In this document: positions 27,598 to 35,129 of the stretch, in pieces
Layout: each line of letters opens with the position of its first letter
Numbering within the stretch: position 1 is the first letter of the stretch
Assembly (NCBI RefSeq): GCF_004798665.1
Contig: NZ_CP039292.1
Coordinates: forward strand, 3,224,001 to 3,288,000
Reading direction: 5' to 3'
DNA: 64,000 nt
DNA from: Actinomyces procaprae
Lineage (GTDB): Bacteria > Actinomycetota > Actinomycetes > Actinomycetales > Actinomycetaceae
The notes under the pieces: model-generated
What the model was told of the DNA's origin: nothing
Databases searched by the model: none
What the model saw: only the letters and a program-made list of their open reading frames with translations
Position numbers and translations under genes: made by a program

Positions 27598-27837
27598 TGG
27601 GTGCCTCCTGAAGAAAGTGAATAGTCAGTGGTGCGGTGCTGATTCTGTCACGGATTCGGGCGCGCGTGAACCGGATCATGGTCCCGTTTGGCCACGAGGG
27701 GCCGTTTCACCGTCGGCGATGACCCGGATCACTCCGCCAACCCGGGTGCGACAATGGAGCCGCAGCGATCGGACGCGAAGACGCCCACCGCTCGACTCTC
27801 GGAGACTCCGAGGCCGTAACAACTGGAGGTGGTTGAC

Positions 27838-28275
27838 ATGGCAACATCATCCTTCGACCCGTTCCGCGACCTGGACCGCTGGCTCACCGGCGGTATGGTG
27901 CGCACCCCCGCGTCCGTGGGCATGCCCCTGGACCTGTACCGGGAGGGCGAGACCTTCGTGGCCCGCATCGACCTGCCCGGCGTGGACCCCGCGACGATCG
28001 ACGTCGACGTCGAGGAACGCACCCTGACCGTACGGGCCGAGCGCCCGGCCACGGAGGGCGCGGACGTGCAGTGGCTGGCCCACGAGCGCCCCACCGGCAC
28101 CTTCGCCCGGCAGCTGACGCTCGGCTACGGGCTGGCGCTGGACCGCATCTCCGCCCAGTACACCGACGGCGTGCTCACGCTCACGATCCCGGTGGCTGAG
28201 GAGGCCAGGCCCCGCAAGATCGAGGTCACCCACGCCCCCGCCAACCACCCGGTCATCGAGGCCGACAACGCCTAA
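27838..28275 (+). CDS. Hsp20-family small heat-shock protein
   Basis: A 145-residue chaperone. ATG at 27838 with GGAGG nine bases upstream; the GTG at 27829 would overlap the ribosome site. The alpha-crystallin domain runs from DLYREGETFVARIDLPGVDP through LTVRAERP to GVLTLTIPVAEEARPRKIEV, which includes the C-terminal I/VxI-type contact region. It should hold unfolded proteins in the cytosol. No HAIR or CIRCE sequence is visible upstream. Confidence 0.93.
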   Translation: MATSSFDPFRDLDRWLTGGMVRTPASVGMPLDLYREGETFVARIDLPGVDPATIDVDVEERTLTVRAERPATEGADVQWLAHERPTGTFARQLTLGYGLALDRISAQYTDGVLTLTIPVAEEARPRKIEVTHAPANHPVIEADNA

Positions 28276-28350
28276 GCGCGGCGGCGCCCCGGCACTCGCG
28301 CGGCGGCGTCGTGATCGCGGCAAACGACGCGGCCCGTCCCGCCGTCCTCC

Positions 28351-28387
28351 CCGGGCCCGTTCCCGACTCAGTCGGGTGCGGGCCCGG
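28351..28387. terminator. bidirectional hairpin between hsp20 and the methyltransferase gene
   Basis: CCGGGCCCG and CGGGCCCGG arms, then an inner CCCGA/TCGGG stem. It overlaps the stop codon of the methyltransferase gene and may serve both convergent transcripts. Confidence 0.6.
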
Positions 28388-29054
28388 CGTGCTGCACCAC
28401 CCAGGCGTGCATGGCGACGGCGGCCGCCGCGGCCACGTTGATGGAGCGGGTGGATCCGTACTGTCCGATCCGCAGCACCCGCGAGCAGCGCTCCAGCAGT
28501 GCGGGGCTGATGCCCTCCCCCTCACTGCCGAACACCATCAGGCACCGCGCCGGCAGCACGGCCTTCTCCAGCGGCTCCGCCCGCGGGCCGTTGTCGATCC
28601 CGATCACCTCGTAGTCGGCGTCGGCGGCCCAGGCCAGCAGCGCGTCCGGCACAGGGTGGTGACGCACGTCCAGGTAGCGGTTGGTCACCATGGCGCCGCG
28701 CTTGTTCCAGCGGCGGCGCCCGATGATGTGCACGGCGGCGACGTTGAAGGCGTTGGCGGTGCGCACGATCGACCCGATGTTCAGGTCCTGGGAGATGTTC
28801 TCCACGGCCACCTGCAGCGGATGGGCGCGCGCCGCCAGGTCGGCGCGGATCGCCTCCACGCTCCAGTAGCGGTAGCGGTCGACGACGTTGCGGCGGTCGC
28901 CGTCGGCCAGCAGTGCCCGGTCGTAGTGGGGGTCCTCGGGCCAGGCATCCGGGCCCCCGGGCCAGGGCCCGACCCCGACCTCGCGGGACACGTGCCCGCC
29001 GTCGGGCTGCGCGTCCGGCCCGGAGGAACCGGCGCGGTCGACGGCGTCAGTCAA
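28368..29054 (-). CDS. TrmH/SpoU-family RNA 2'-O-methyltransferase
   Basis: A 228-residue SPOUT enzyme. Motif 1 NIGSIVRTANAFNV, motif 2 CLMVFGSEGEGISP and motif 3 IGQYGSTRSINVAAAAAVAMHAW are all clear, forming the knotted SAM site. The short N-terminal part before it has an acidic, Gly/Pro-rich tail. It should methylate a ribose in tRNA or rRNA; the target cannot be deduced. Its ATG overlaps the pyrE end by eight bases, so the two are cotranscribed, as seen in many Actinobacteria. Confidence 0.93.
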   Translation of the reverse strand: MTDAVDRAGSSGPDAQPDGGHVSREVGVGPWPGGPDAWPEDPHYDRALLADGDRRNVVDRYRYWSVEAIRADLAARAHPLQVAVENISQDLNIGSIVRTANAFNVAAVHIIGRRRWNKRGAMVTNRYLDVRHHPVPDALLAWAADADYEVIGIDNGPRAEPLEKAVLPARCLMVFGSEGEGISPALLERCSRVLRIGQYGSTRSINVAAAAAVAMHAWVVQHAGPAPD

Positions 29055-29628
29055 GTCCCAGGTCCGCCAGTCCGAGGGCGGCGTAGTAGGGCAGGCCGGC
29101 GGCCTCGATCCGCTCGCGCGCCCCGGTGGCGCGGTCCACGATCACGGCGACGGCGAGGACGTTGGCGCCGGCCTCGCGCAGCGCGGCGACGGCCTCGAGC
29201 GGCGAGCCGCCGGTGGTGGAGGTGTCCTCCAGGACGACGACGTTGCGGCCGGCGACGTCGGGGCCCTCCACGCGGCGCTTCATACCGTGGTCCTTGGCGG
29301 CCTTGCGCACCACGAAGGCATCCAGGTCCAGTCCGCGGGAGGCGGCGGCGTGCAGCATGGCGGTGGCCACCGGGTCCGCGCCCATGGTGAGCCCGCCGAC
29401 GGCGTCGACGTCCTCGGTGCTCAGGCCGGCCTCCTCAAGCATGTCCAGCATGACGTGGCCGATAAGGGGGGCGGCCTCGTGGTGCAGGGTGGCGCGGCGC
29501 ATGTCCACGTAGAAGTCGGACTCGAGCCCGGAGGCAAGGGTGACCTTTCCGCGGACGACGGCGAGGTCGCGGATCAGTTCGGCCAGGCGGGCGCGATGGG
29601 AGTCGTTGGCGATCACATCTGTAGTCAC
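29047..29628 (-). CDS. pyrE: orotate phosphoribosyltransferase
   Basis: A 193-residue enzyme forming orotidine 5'-monophosphate from orotate and PRPP. The PRPP-binding motif VVVLEDTSTTGGSPL is at residues ~121-135, and the substrate and flexible-loop segments (LASGLESDFYVDMRRATL, FVVRKAAKDHGMKRRVEG) match the family. Length is normal. It leads a two-gene operon with the TrmH-family gene. A large mirror-symmetric repeat array lies 170-330 bases upstream of its start. Confidence 0.96.
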   Translation of the reverse strand: MTTDVIANDSHRARLAELIRDLAVVRGKVTLASGLESDFYVDMRRATLHHEAAPLIGHVMLDMLEEAGLSTEDVDAVGGLTMGADPVATAMLHAAASRGLDLDAFVVRKAAKDHGMKRRVEGPDVAGRNVVVLEDTSTTGGSPLEAVAALREAGANVLAVAVIVDRATGARERIEAAGLPYYAALGLADLGLD

Positions 29629-29798
29629 GTCGCCAAGGCTAACCCGGCAGTGCCGAACACTGCAGGATGGATTGACTCCAGGGCGGGAAGCGGGCTGTAG
29701 GAGTCATGGTCGGGCGCCCTCGGTGTGCGTGTCGACGGTTAGTGTGCTTCAGCGGCGGCTGGCTCGGCGGTTCCAGTGAGGGTGCTGCATCTGCCATT

Positions 29799-29951
29799 GA
29801 CGCTTCGGCACTTCGCGTGACGGTTCGGCACTTGGCACCAGCGCTTCGGCAGTTCCGGCGACGGTTCGGCACCCCGGGGTACGAACCGTCACCGGACGGT
29901 ACGAAGCGTCCATCGGAAGGTACGAACCGTCGGGCCAGGGTACGAAGCGTC
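29799..29951. repeat. mirror-symmetric array of eight 12-13 bp modules
   Basis: Four modules GACGSTTCGGCAC (at 29799, 29819, about 29840 and 29860, alternating C, G, C, G) are followed by four inverted modules GTACGAASCGTC (at 29879, 29899, 29920 and 29940, alternating the matching way). The centre is CCCCGGGG at 29873-29880. Module spacing is about 20 bp, two helical turns. The whole is one ~153-bp imperfect palindrome. Confidence 0.9.
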
Positions 29952-30162
29952 GTCGCGATGGGGTACGCCCTCACCCCCGGCGCCCACCGCCTCTCCTCCA
30001 TCCCCGGCAGACTGCCTGGCCCCGGTGCCAGGCCCCGTAGCACAGCATGGGTAAAACCATCCCAGGCTGTCGAAGCCACCGCGGCCGCAGAAGCGCTCCC
30101 GCCGCAGACGCCCCCTTGCCGTGGCTGCTGCCTACGGCGCCTGCTGTGCCTAGCCCACCACA

Positions 30163-30290
30163 ACCGACCTCGGCACGTAACAACTACCGAACTCAGTACG
30201 TAACAACTACCGACCTCGGCACGTAACAACTACCGATCTCAGTACGTAACAACTACCGACCTCGGTATGTAACTTCTACCGATCTCAGCG
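30163..30290. repeat. tandem array D, six units of 23 bp
   Basis: Units start at 30163, 30186, 30209, 30232, 30255 and 30278. Most read ACCGACCTCGGCACGTAAC plus AACT; others have TCTCAGT or AACTCAGT variants. On the complementary strand the core is CCGAGGTCGGTAG, linking it to array A. Confidence 0.93.
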
Positions 30291-30293
30291 AGA

Positions 30294-30340
30294 GGGGCGG
30301 GGAGGCAGGGAGGCGGGGCGGGGAGGCGGGGGAGGTAGGG
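30294..30340 (+). repeat. G-rich tract with quadruplex potential
   Basis: At least seven runs of three to five G separated by one to five bases on the plus strand, ending at the stop codon of the thioredoxin-like gene. The strand carrying the Gs is the template-complement of that gene's transcript, so the mRNA itself is C-rich. Confidence 0.7.
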
Positions 30341-31072
30341 TCAGGCGCCGGTGAGGGCGCGCAGCGACTCGTCCATCTGCGCGGGGGTGAGCAGCCCCAC
30401 CTGCACCTGCTGCACCACACCGTCAGCACCGATGAAGAAGTGCGAGGGCACGCCCATGATCCCGTAGGCGGCGGAGATCGCCTGACTGCGGTCGGGCACC
30501 TGCGTGAAGTCATTGCCCACGCGCTCGGAGTAGGCGCTCACCGCGGCGGCGTCCTCCCCCACGTAGACCACGATCACCTCCACGTCATCCCCGTACTCGG
30601 CGGCGGCCGCCTGCACGTCGGGCATCTCGGTGCGGCAGCCCGTGCACCAGGTGGCCACGAACATCAGCCACACCGGCCGCCCCTCCATGGCGTCCGCATC
30701 CAGCACCACCTCCTGGGAGTCGAGGTCGGTGGCGGTGAAGCCCGGAGCCCGCTGCCCCACCACCGGGGCACGGTCCGCCCCCGCCACGTCCACCTCGGTG
30801 ACCACCGCGATCTCGGCCTGGGCCGGGCCGGCATCGTCGGGCTTAACCGCCCACCAGGCGGCGATGGCGATGGCGAATGCCGCCACGATCAGCACCGCCA
30901 CCTGCCCGAAGCGCGAGCCACGAATGCCGGCGCGCCAGGCGGGCTCGTCGGGGTCATCGGCCCGGGTTGCGAGCTCGGGGTCATCGGCCCGGGACGCGGG
31001 CTCGGCATCGGGCAGGTCGCTCACGTCGGCGGAGGTCTCCTCCAGCAGCTCATCACTCGAATCGTCACGCAT
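30341..31072 (-). CDS. membrane-anchored thioredoxin-like protein (TlpA/ResA type)
   Basis: A 243-residue protein with an acidic cytoplasmic N-terminus containing an imperfect repeat (ADDPELATRADDPDEP), one membrane helix (QVAVLIVAAFAIAIAAWW) and an external redoxin domain. The active site is WCTGC, with the cis-proline in IMGVPSHFFIG. It probably reduces apocytochrome cysteines before heme attachment, receiving electrons from the CcdA protein encoded in the same operon. Its start overlaps the ccsB end by eight bases. Confidence 0.9.
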   Translation of the reverse strand: MRDDSSDELLEETSADVSDLPDAEPASRADDPELATRADDPDEPAWRAGIRGSRFGQVAVLIVAAFAIAIAAWWAVKPDDAGPAQAEIAVVTEVDVAGADRAPVVGQRAPGFTATDLDSQEVVLDADAMEGRPVWLMFVATWCTGCRTEMPDVQAAAAEYGDDVEVIVVYVGEDAAAVSAYSERVGNDFTQVPDRSQAISAAYGIMGVPSHFFIGADGVVQQVQVGLLTPAQMDESLRALTGA

Positions 31073-31985
31073 AGGAGTGCAGTCCTCCGAAGAACAGGTT
31101 GCCCAGGTAGGTGAACAGCACGGCGGCGAATCCCAGGATCAGCAGCCAGGCGGCGCGGTTGCCCCGCCAGCCGCGGGTCACGCGCGCATGCAGGTAGGCG
31201 CCGTAGATCAGCCAAGTGACCAGCGCCGCCGTCTCCTTGGGATCCCAGCCCCAGTAGCGGCCCCAGGCGACGTTCCCCCACAGCGCCCCCAGGATCAGCA
31301 TCAGGGTCAGCATGGGGAAGGTGACCACGGTGGCCCGGTAGGCCAGGTCGTCGAGCACCTCCTGCCGGGGCCAGCCCCGCCAACGCACGTGCGGGGCCAG
31401 CAGGTACATGACCGCGGCGGCGAAGGACACCACCGCGGCCCCGTAGCCCAGGGAGGCGGTGAACACGTGCAGCGTCAGCAGCGGGGAGTTCTGCAGCGCC
31501 GGCATCAGCGGGCTGGGCTGGTAGGACAGGGTGGAGGCGTAGATGAGCATCGCCAGGATCACCGGCAGCACGATGATCGACACGGTCCGCACCCGGTAGC
31601 GCCACTCGAACACCACCTGTGCCAGCATCATGCCCCAGGCGAAGCAGATGGCGAACTCGTAGTGGTTGGAGAAGGGGGCGTGCCCGGTGGCGATGGTCCG
31701 GGCGATCAGCGAGCCCGTCAGCAGCAGCAGGGCCAGCTGGGTGGACTTGGCGGCCCACCAGGTGACGGTGAAGCGTTTGATCGGGGCCCGCTGGACCCCG
31801 CCAGTCACCTCCACGGTGCGCTCACCGTCGCCGGTGCCGACGACGACGCTGCCGCCCGTCCCCCCGGCCGGTACGGCCGCCGCGCGCGACATGCGGGCGG
31901 CGAAGAAGGCGCCCAGGTAGGCGATGGTGGAGACCACCACCAGGCCGGTGGTGATCAGCAGTAGGGCCTGGGAGTACTCAAGCAT
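31065..31985 (-). CDS. ccsB: cytochrome c biogenesis protein CcsB/ResC
   Basis: A 306-residue protein with about eight helices. The heme-handling tryptophan-rich segment GRYWGWDPKETAALVTWLIYG is the CcsA/CcsB signature, and histidines in FSNHYEFAICFAWG and LTLHVFTASLGYGA fit the conserved heme ligands. With ResB it forms the System II synthase that moves heme across the membrane and ligates it to CXXCH motifs. It overlaps ResB by eight bases on one side and the thioredoxin-like gene on the other, a tightly coupled set serving the NrfHA cytochromes. Confidence 0.96.
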   Translation of the reverse strand: MLEYSQALLLITTGLVVVSTIAYLGAFFAARMSRAAAVPAGGTGGSVVVGTGDGERTVEVTGGVQRAPIKRFTVTWWAAKSTQLALLLLTGSLIARTIATGHAPFSNHYEFAICFAWGMMLAQVVFEWRYRVRTVSIIVLPVILAMLIYASTLSYQPSPLMPALQNSPLLTLHVFTASLGYGAAVVSFAAAVMYLLAPHVRWRGWPRQEVLDDLAYRATVVTFPMLTLMLILGALWGNVAWGRYWGWDPKETAALVTWLIYGAYLHARVTRGWRGNRAAWLLILGFAAVLFTYLGNLFFGGLHSYA

Positions 31986-33498
31986 CGGCGTCGGTCCTTT
32001 CCGCGTGCTGCGTCATTCGTCCGCTCAGGCGGACGGCCATGTCGGTGAAGAATGCGCTGAACCCGAAGTCGCGGCGGTCCGGGGAGGCCAGCTGCACCAG
32101 GGCGCCGTCGTCGCCCTCGGTGACCCGCACCCAGATGCGCCGGTGCCGGAAGAACATGGTCATGCAGGTGCCGATCGCCAGCAGGCCGAATCCGACCCAC
32201 ACGATCGGGGCGCCGGGGTCGCGGCGCACAATCAGCCCGGTGAACTGCTGCTCCCGCTCGAAGGTGAGGGTGTAGGCGCCCACCGTGCCGGGCGTGCCCT
32301 GATCCAGGACGGCCTGCGCGCTGGGCGTGGTGGCGTCCCCCTGGTACAGCTCGACGCGCACCTGGCCGGGCTCGATACCGGTGCCTACCTGCCCGGAGGC
32401 CGCCTCCACCACGTACATGACGGTGCCGTCCGGCAGGGTGGTGTGGCCGTAGTTGAAGATCTTGTCCGACGTGGTCCACTCCAGGGCGACGCCGTCGTGG
32501 AGGACCTCCGCCCCGGAGGCGTCGACCACCCGCATGACGGCGGAGACCCCGAAGTAGGACTGGTGGAACATGACGCCGTGGTAACTCAGCGGGGTGTTGA
32601 CCCGCACCTGCTGGGAGGCGACCTGGCGGCCGGCGTCCAGCAGGGTCAGGTCGGCGACGTAATCCTTGGGAGAGCCGTCCTCGTAGTAGGTGTCCTGGAA
32701 GCTGTTGGCCTGCACGGTCAGCGCGGTGCCGTGGCCGACGTCCTTGGGGTGGCCGACGGTCAGGGCGAACTGCTGGTCGCGGAAACCGGTCATAGAGGAC
32801 ACCACGAATCCGACCATGACCACCACGAAGGCGAGGTGGGCGAACACCGTACCGAAGGGCGCCCAGTGGTTGCGGTCCAGGTAGGCGTTGCGGCCGGGCC
32901 CCCGCTCATCCACGATCACGCGCAGGTGGTGCCTGCGGGCGTCGGCGCACACGATCTCGAAGGCGTCCTCGGCACTCACCGGCGCGGTGAAGCGGGAGCG
33001 CAGCCGGGCCCGGTCGAAGAAGCGTGCGGTCACCCGGGTGCGCGGGTGGCGGGCGGCCCGCCAGATCACCGGCAGCCGGTGCGCCGTGCAGGCGAGGATC
33101 GAGGCGGCCAGCAGGCCCATCACCACCAGGAAGGGCACCGAGGTGAACATGTTGAAGGCGCCCAGCGTGCGCAGGATGCCGGTCCAGCCGCCGAACACCG
33201 GCCGCACCTGCTCCAGCCACTGCTCGGTGGCCTGCGCATCCGCCCTGGCGGAGGCGGGCATCTGCGGGAGGATCGCACCCAGCAGGCCCAGCAGGCCGGC
33301 CAGCAGGATCAGCACCAGGCCGACGGTCTTGTTGTAGAGGAAGGCGTACACCTGCCCGGCCAGCTGACCCGGGGACAGCGCGACCTGATCGTCGAGGCCG
33401 TCCACGGCTCCGGCGCCGCCCGGCTCGCCGGTGGTGCCCGCCTGCTTCGCGGCGGGCGACTTGGCCGACCCGGTCGGCCGCGTGTCGGTCTGTCTCAA
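31978..33498 (-). CDS. resB: cytochrome c biogenesis protein ResB (Ccs1)
   Basis: A 506-residue protein with three N-terminal helices, a large external domain and a fourth helix near residue 440 (PIVWVGFGLLAIGTCMTMFF), the standard ResB layout. Family sequences include YAFLYNKTVGLVLILLAGLLGLLG and HLAFVVVMVGFVVSS, and the external stretch GVMFHQSYFGVS. It is the partner of CcsB in System II heme ligation. It starts 14 bases after the ccdA end. Confidence 0.95.
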   Translation of the reverse strand: MRQTDTRPTGSAKSPAAKQAGTTGEPGGAGAVDGLDDQVALSPGQLAGQVYAFLYNKTVGLVLILLAGLLGLLGAILPQMPASARADAQATEQWLEQVRPVFGGWTGILRTLGAFNMFTSVPFLVVMGLLAASILACTAHRLPVIWRAARHPRTRVTARFFDRARLRSRFTAPVSAEDAFEIVCADARRHHLRVIVDERGPGRNAYLDRNHWAPFGTVFAHLAFVVVMVGFVVSSMTGFRDQQFALTVGHPKDVGHGTALTVQANSFQDTYYEDGSPKDYVADLTLLDAGRQVASQQVRVNTPLSYHGVMFHQSYFGVSAVMRVVDASGAEVLHDGVALEWTTSDKIFNYGHTTLPDGTVMYVVEAASGQVGTGIEPGQVRVELYQGDATTPSAQAVLDQGTPGTVGAYTLTFEREQQFTGLIVRRDPGAPIVWVGFGLLAIGTCMTMFFRHRRIWVRVTEGDDGALVQLASPDRRDFGFSAFFTDMAVRLSGRMTQHAERTDADA

Positions 33499-33512
33499 CT
33501 TCAGCTACCTCC

Positions 33513-34205
33513 TCACAGCCCCGGGGCGGGGATCAGGGCGGACAGTCTTCCCAGCAGTCCGGCGATCATAAGCAGCCCGATAACCACGAGGACGCCCCCG
33601 CTCACGAGCGAGACTCCCACGTGGTGGCGGCGGAACCAGTCGAACCTCCGTGTGGCCTGGGCCGAACCCACGGCGACGGCGACGATCGGGATCCCCAGGC
33701 CCAGGCAGTAGGCGGCCATGAGGCAGACGCCGGACCACGCCGTCGGGCTCGCCGTCGCCAGGGCGAGGATCCCGCCGAGGATCGGGCCGATGCACGGGGT
33801 CCAGCCCGCCCCGAAGGCGACTCCCATCAGGGCGGCGCGGAGCGGCGACCCGGCGGCGTCGGCCGGACCCGACGCCCGCACCAGCGCATCGAAGGGCCGC
33901 AGTGTCAAGATGCCCGCCACATGCAGCCCCATGAGCACCAGCACCGCGCCGCCGACCATGCGCGCGTAGACCGCGTAGGGACCCAGCGAGCGCCCGAGGA
34001 GCCCCAGCGAGGCCCACAGGACGATGAACACCACGGAGAAGCCGATCACGAAGCTCACCGAGTTGGCCAGGGCGGTGCGGCGGCGCACCGGCCCCGCGTC
34101 CGCGCCCACCAGCTGCCCCACGAAGGCGGGCACGATCGGCAGGAAGCAGGGCGAGGCGAAGGAGACGAGGCCCGCCAGCAGGGCTACCGGAAGGGTCAGC
34201 TCCAT
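33513..34205 (-). CDS. ccdA: cytochrome c biogenesis protein CcdA (DsbD transmembrane type)
   Basis: A 230-residue protein with six helices. The two redox cysteines lie in SFASPCFLPIVPAF and GAGWTPCIGPILGG, the hallmark of CcdA. It carries reducing power from cytoplasmic thioredoxin across the membrane to the external thioredoxin-like protein encoded downstream. It is four bases from the TPR-protein gene and 14 from resB. Confidence 0.96.
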   Translation of the reverse strand: MELTLPVALLAGLVSFASPCFLPIVPAFVGQLVGADAGPVRRRTALANSVSFVIGFSVVFIVLWASLGLLGRSLGPYAVYARMVGGAVLVLMGLHVAGILTLRPFDALVRASGPADAAGSPLRAALMGVAFGAGWTPCIGPILGGILALATASPTAWSGVCLMAAYCLGLGIPIVAVAVGSAQATRRFDWFRRHHVGVSLVSGGVLVVIGLLMIAGLLGRLSALIPAPGL

Positions 34206-34209
34206 CCGC

Positions 34210-35112
34210 TCACCCCGCGCTCGGGGTCGCGGTGGCCGAACCCGTGGCGGTCACGTGGCCACGCACATTGGCGGCCATCTCCGAGTCGGGGGCGAGCTGG
34301 AGCACCTTCTCCCAGCACTGGTTGGCCCGTTCGGCGTCGGGCGGGGTACGCGCCATGTACAGGAATCCGAGGTTGTACCAGGGCTCGGCGACATCCGGGG
34401 CGATCTCGGAGGCGCGCAGCCAGTGCGCCTCCGCCTCCTCGTACTGGTTGGACTGGTACTCGGCCACGCCGATGGTCAGCAGGGCGTCGACGTTGTCCGG
34501 GTCGGCGTCGAGGATCTGCTGCAGCCAGGTGATGGAGTCCTGGTAGAGGGCCGCCTTCAGGTACATGACGCCCAGCTCCTGACGGGACTCCACGTCTGCG
34601 GGGTCAGCCTCCGCCTGCTGCTGGAGCTCCGCCTCCCGCTCGGTGTCCACCGGCTCGGCCTCATCCATGGCGGCGACGGCGCTCGCCGCGGCCGTCGCGG
34701 CGACCGACGGGTGGCCCTCGGGCAGGGCCGTGCTCGCGGCCTCACCCCGACCCGCCTGCTGCACGATGATGACGACGGCGGCGGCCAGCAGCGCCACCAG
34801 CACCAGGTTCAGGCGGGAGACGCCGGTGCGGCGCTCGATCTGCGAGCGGTTGCGCCCGCGCCCCGCCGCGGGGGCCCGAGGCGGCCGCTGGGCGGCATCG
34901 TCGTCGGCCAGCACGTCCTCGAGGTCCGCCGCATCCTCGACGACGTCGGCGCCATCGTCCGCACGCTCACCCTCAAGGCCGGCCAGCTGGGCGGCCGCCC
35001 AGTCCTTCAGCCCCTCCGGGGCCGTGGCCAGAAAGGCCGCCAGTGCCTCCCGATCCGGCTGATCGCCACCGCCTGCTGCTTGCTGCTCCGCGCTGTCGTG
35101 TGCCTGGGTCAT
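34210..35112 (-). CDS. TPR-domain membrane protein, probable cytochrome c maturation factor (NrfG/CcmH-like)
   Basis: A 300-residue protein: a soluble N-terminal region (~90 residues, starts TQAHDSAEQQAAG), one membrane helix (RLNLVLVALLAAAVVIIVQQ) and about three tetratricopeptide repeats (QELGVMYLKAALYQDSI, ALLTIGVAEYQSNQYEEA, EPWYNLGFLYMARTPP). TPR proteins such as NrfG and CcmI bind apocytochrome tails. The position between nrfA and ccdA supports such a role, but no direct motif proves it. Confidence 0.8.
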   Translation of the reverse strand: MTQAHDSAEQQAAGGGDQPDREALAAFLATAPEGLKDWAAAQLAGLEGERADDGADVVEDAADLEDVLADDDAAQRPPRAPAAGRGRNRSQIERRTGVSRLNLVLVALLAAAVVIIVQQAGRGEAASTALPEGHPSVAATAAASAVAAMDEAEPVDTEREAELQQQAEADPADVESRQELGVMYLKAALYQDSITWLQQILDADPDNVDALLTIGVAEYQSNQYEEAEAHWLRASEIAPDVAEPWYNLGFLYMARTPPDAERANQCWEKVLQLAPDSEMAANVRGHVTATGSATATPSAG

Positions 35113-35129
35113 ACGGTTCCCGCGCCCCG

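Larger units (their letters stand above)
29629..30340. other. 712-bp gene-free region with mirror array, tandem array D and G-rich tract
   Basis: Between pyrE and the thioredoxin-like gene. Open frames on both strands (for example 29706-30203 forward) consist of shadow-like arginine/serine-rich sequence without ribosome sites. It holds the eight-module mirror array (29799-29951), array D (30163-30290) and a G-run tract (30294-30340). Confidence 0.75.

Noticed and set aside
26383..27624. 413-codon forward frame opposite fba
   Set aside because: Shadow of the aldolase gene, which has all its catalytic motifs on the minus strand.
29706..30203. 165-codon forward frame across the mirror array
   Set aside because: It reads through the palindromic modules and into array D, has no ribosome site, and its composition is that of non-coding GC-rich DNA.
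31924..33711. 595-codon forward frame opposite resB
   Set aside because: Antisense shadow of resB.
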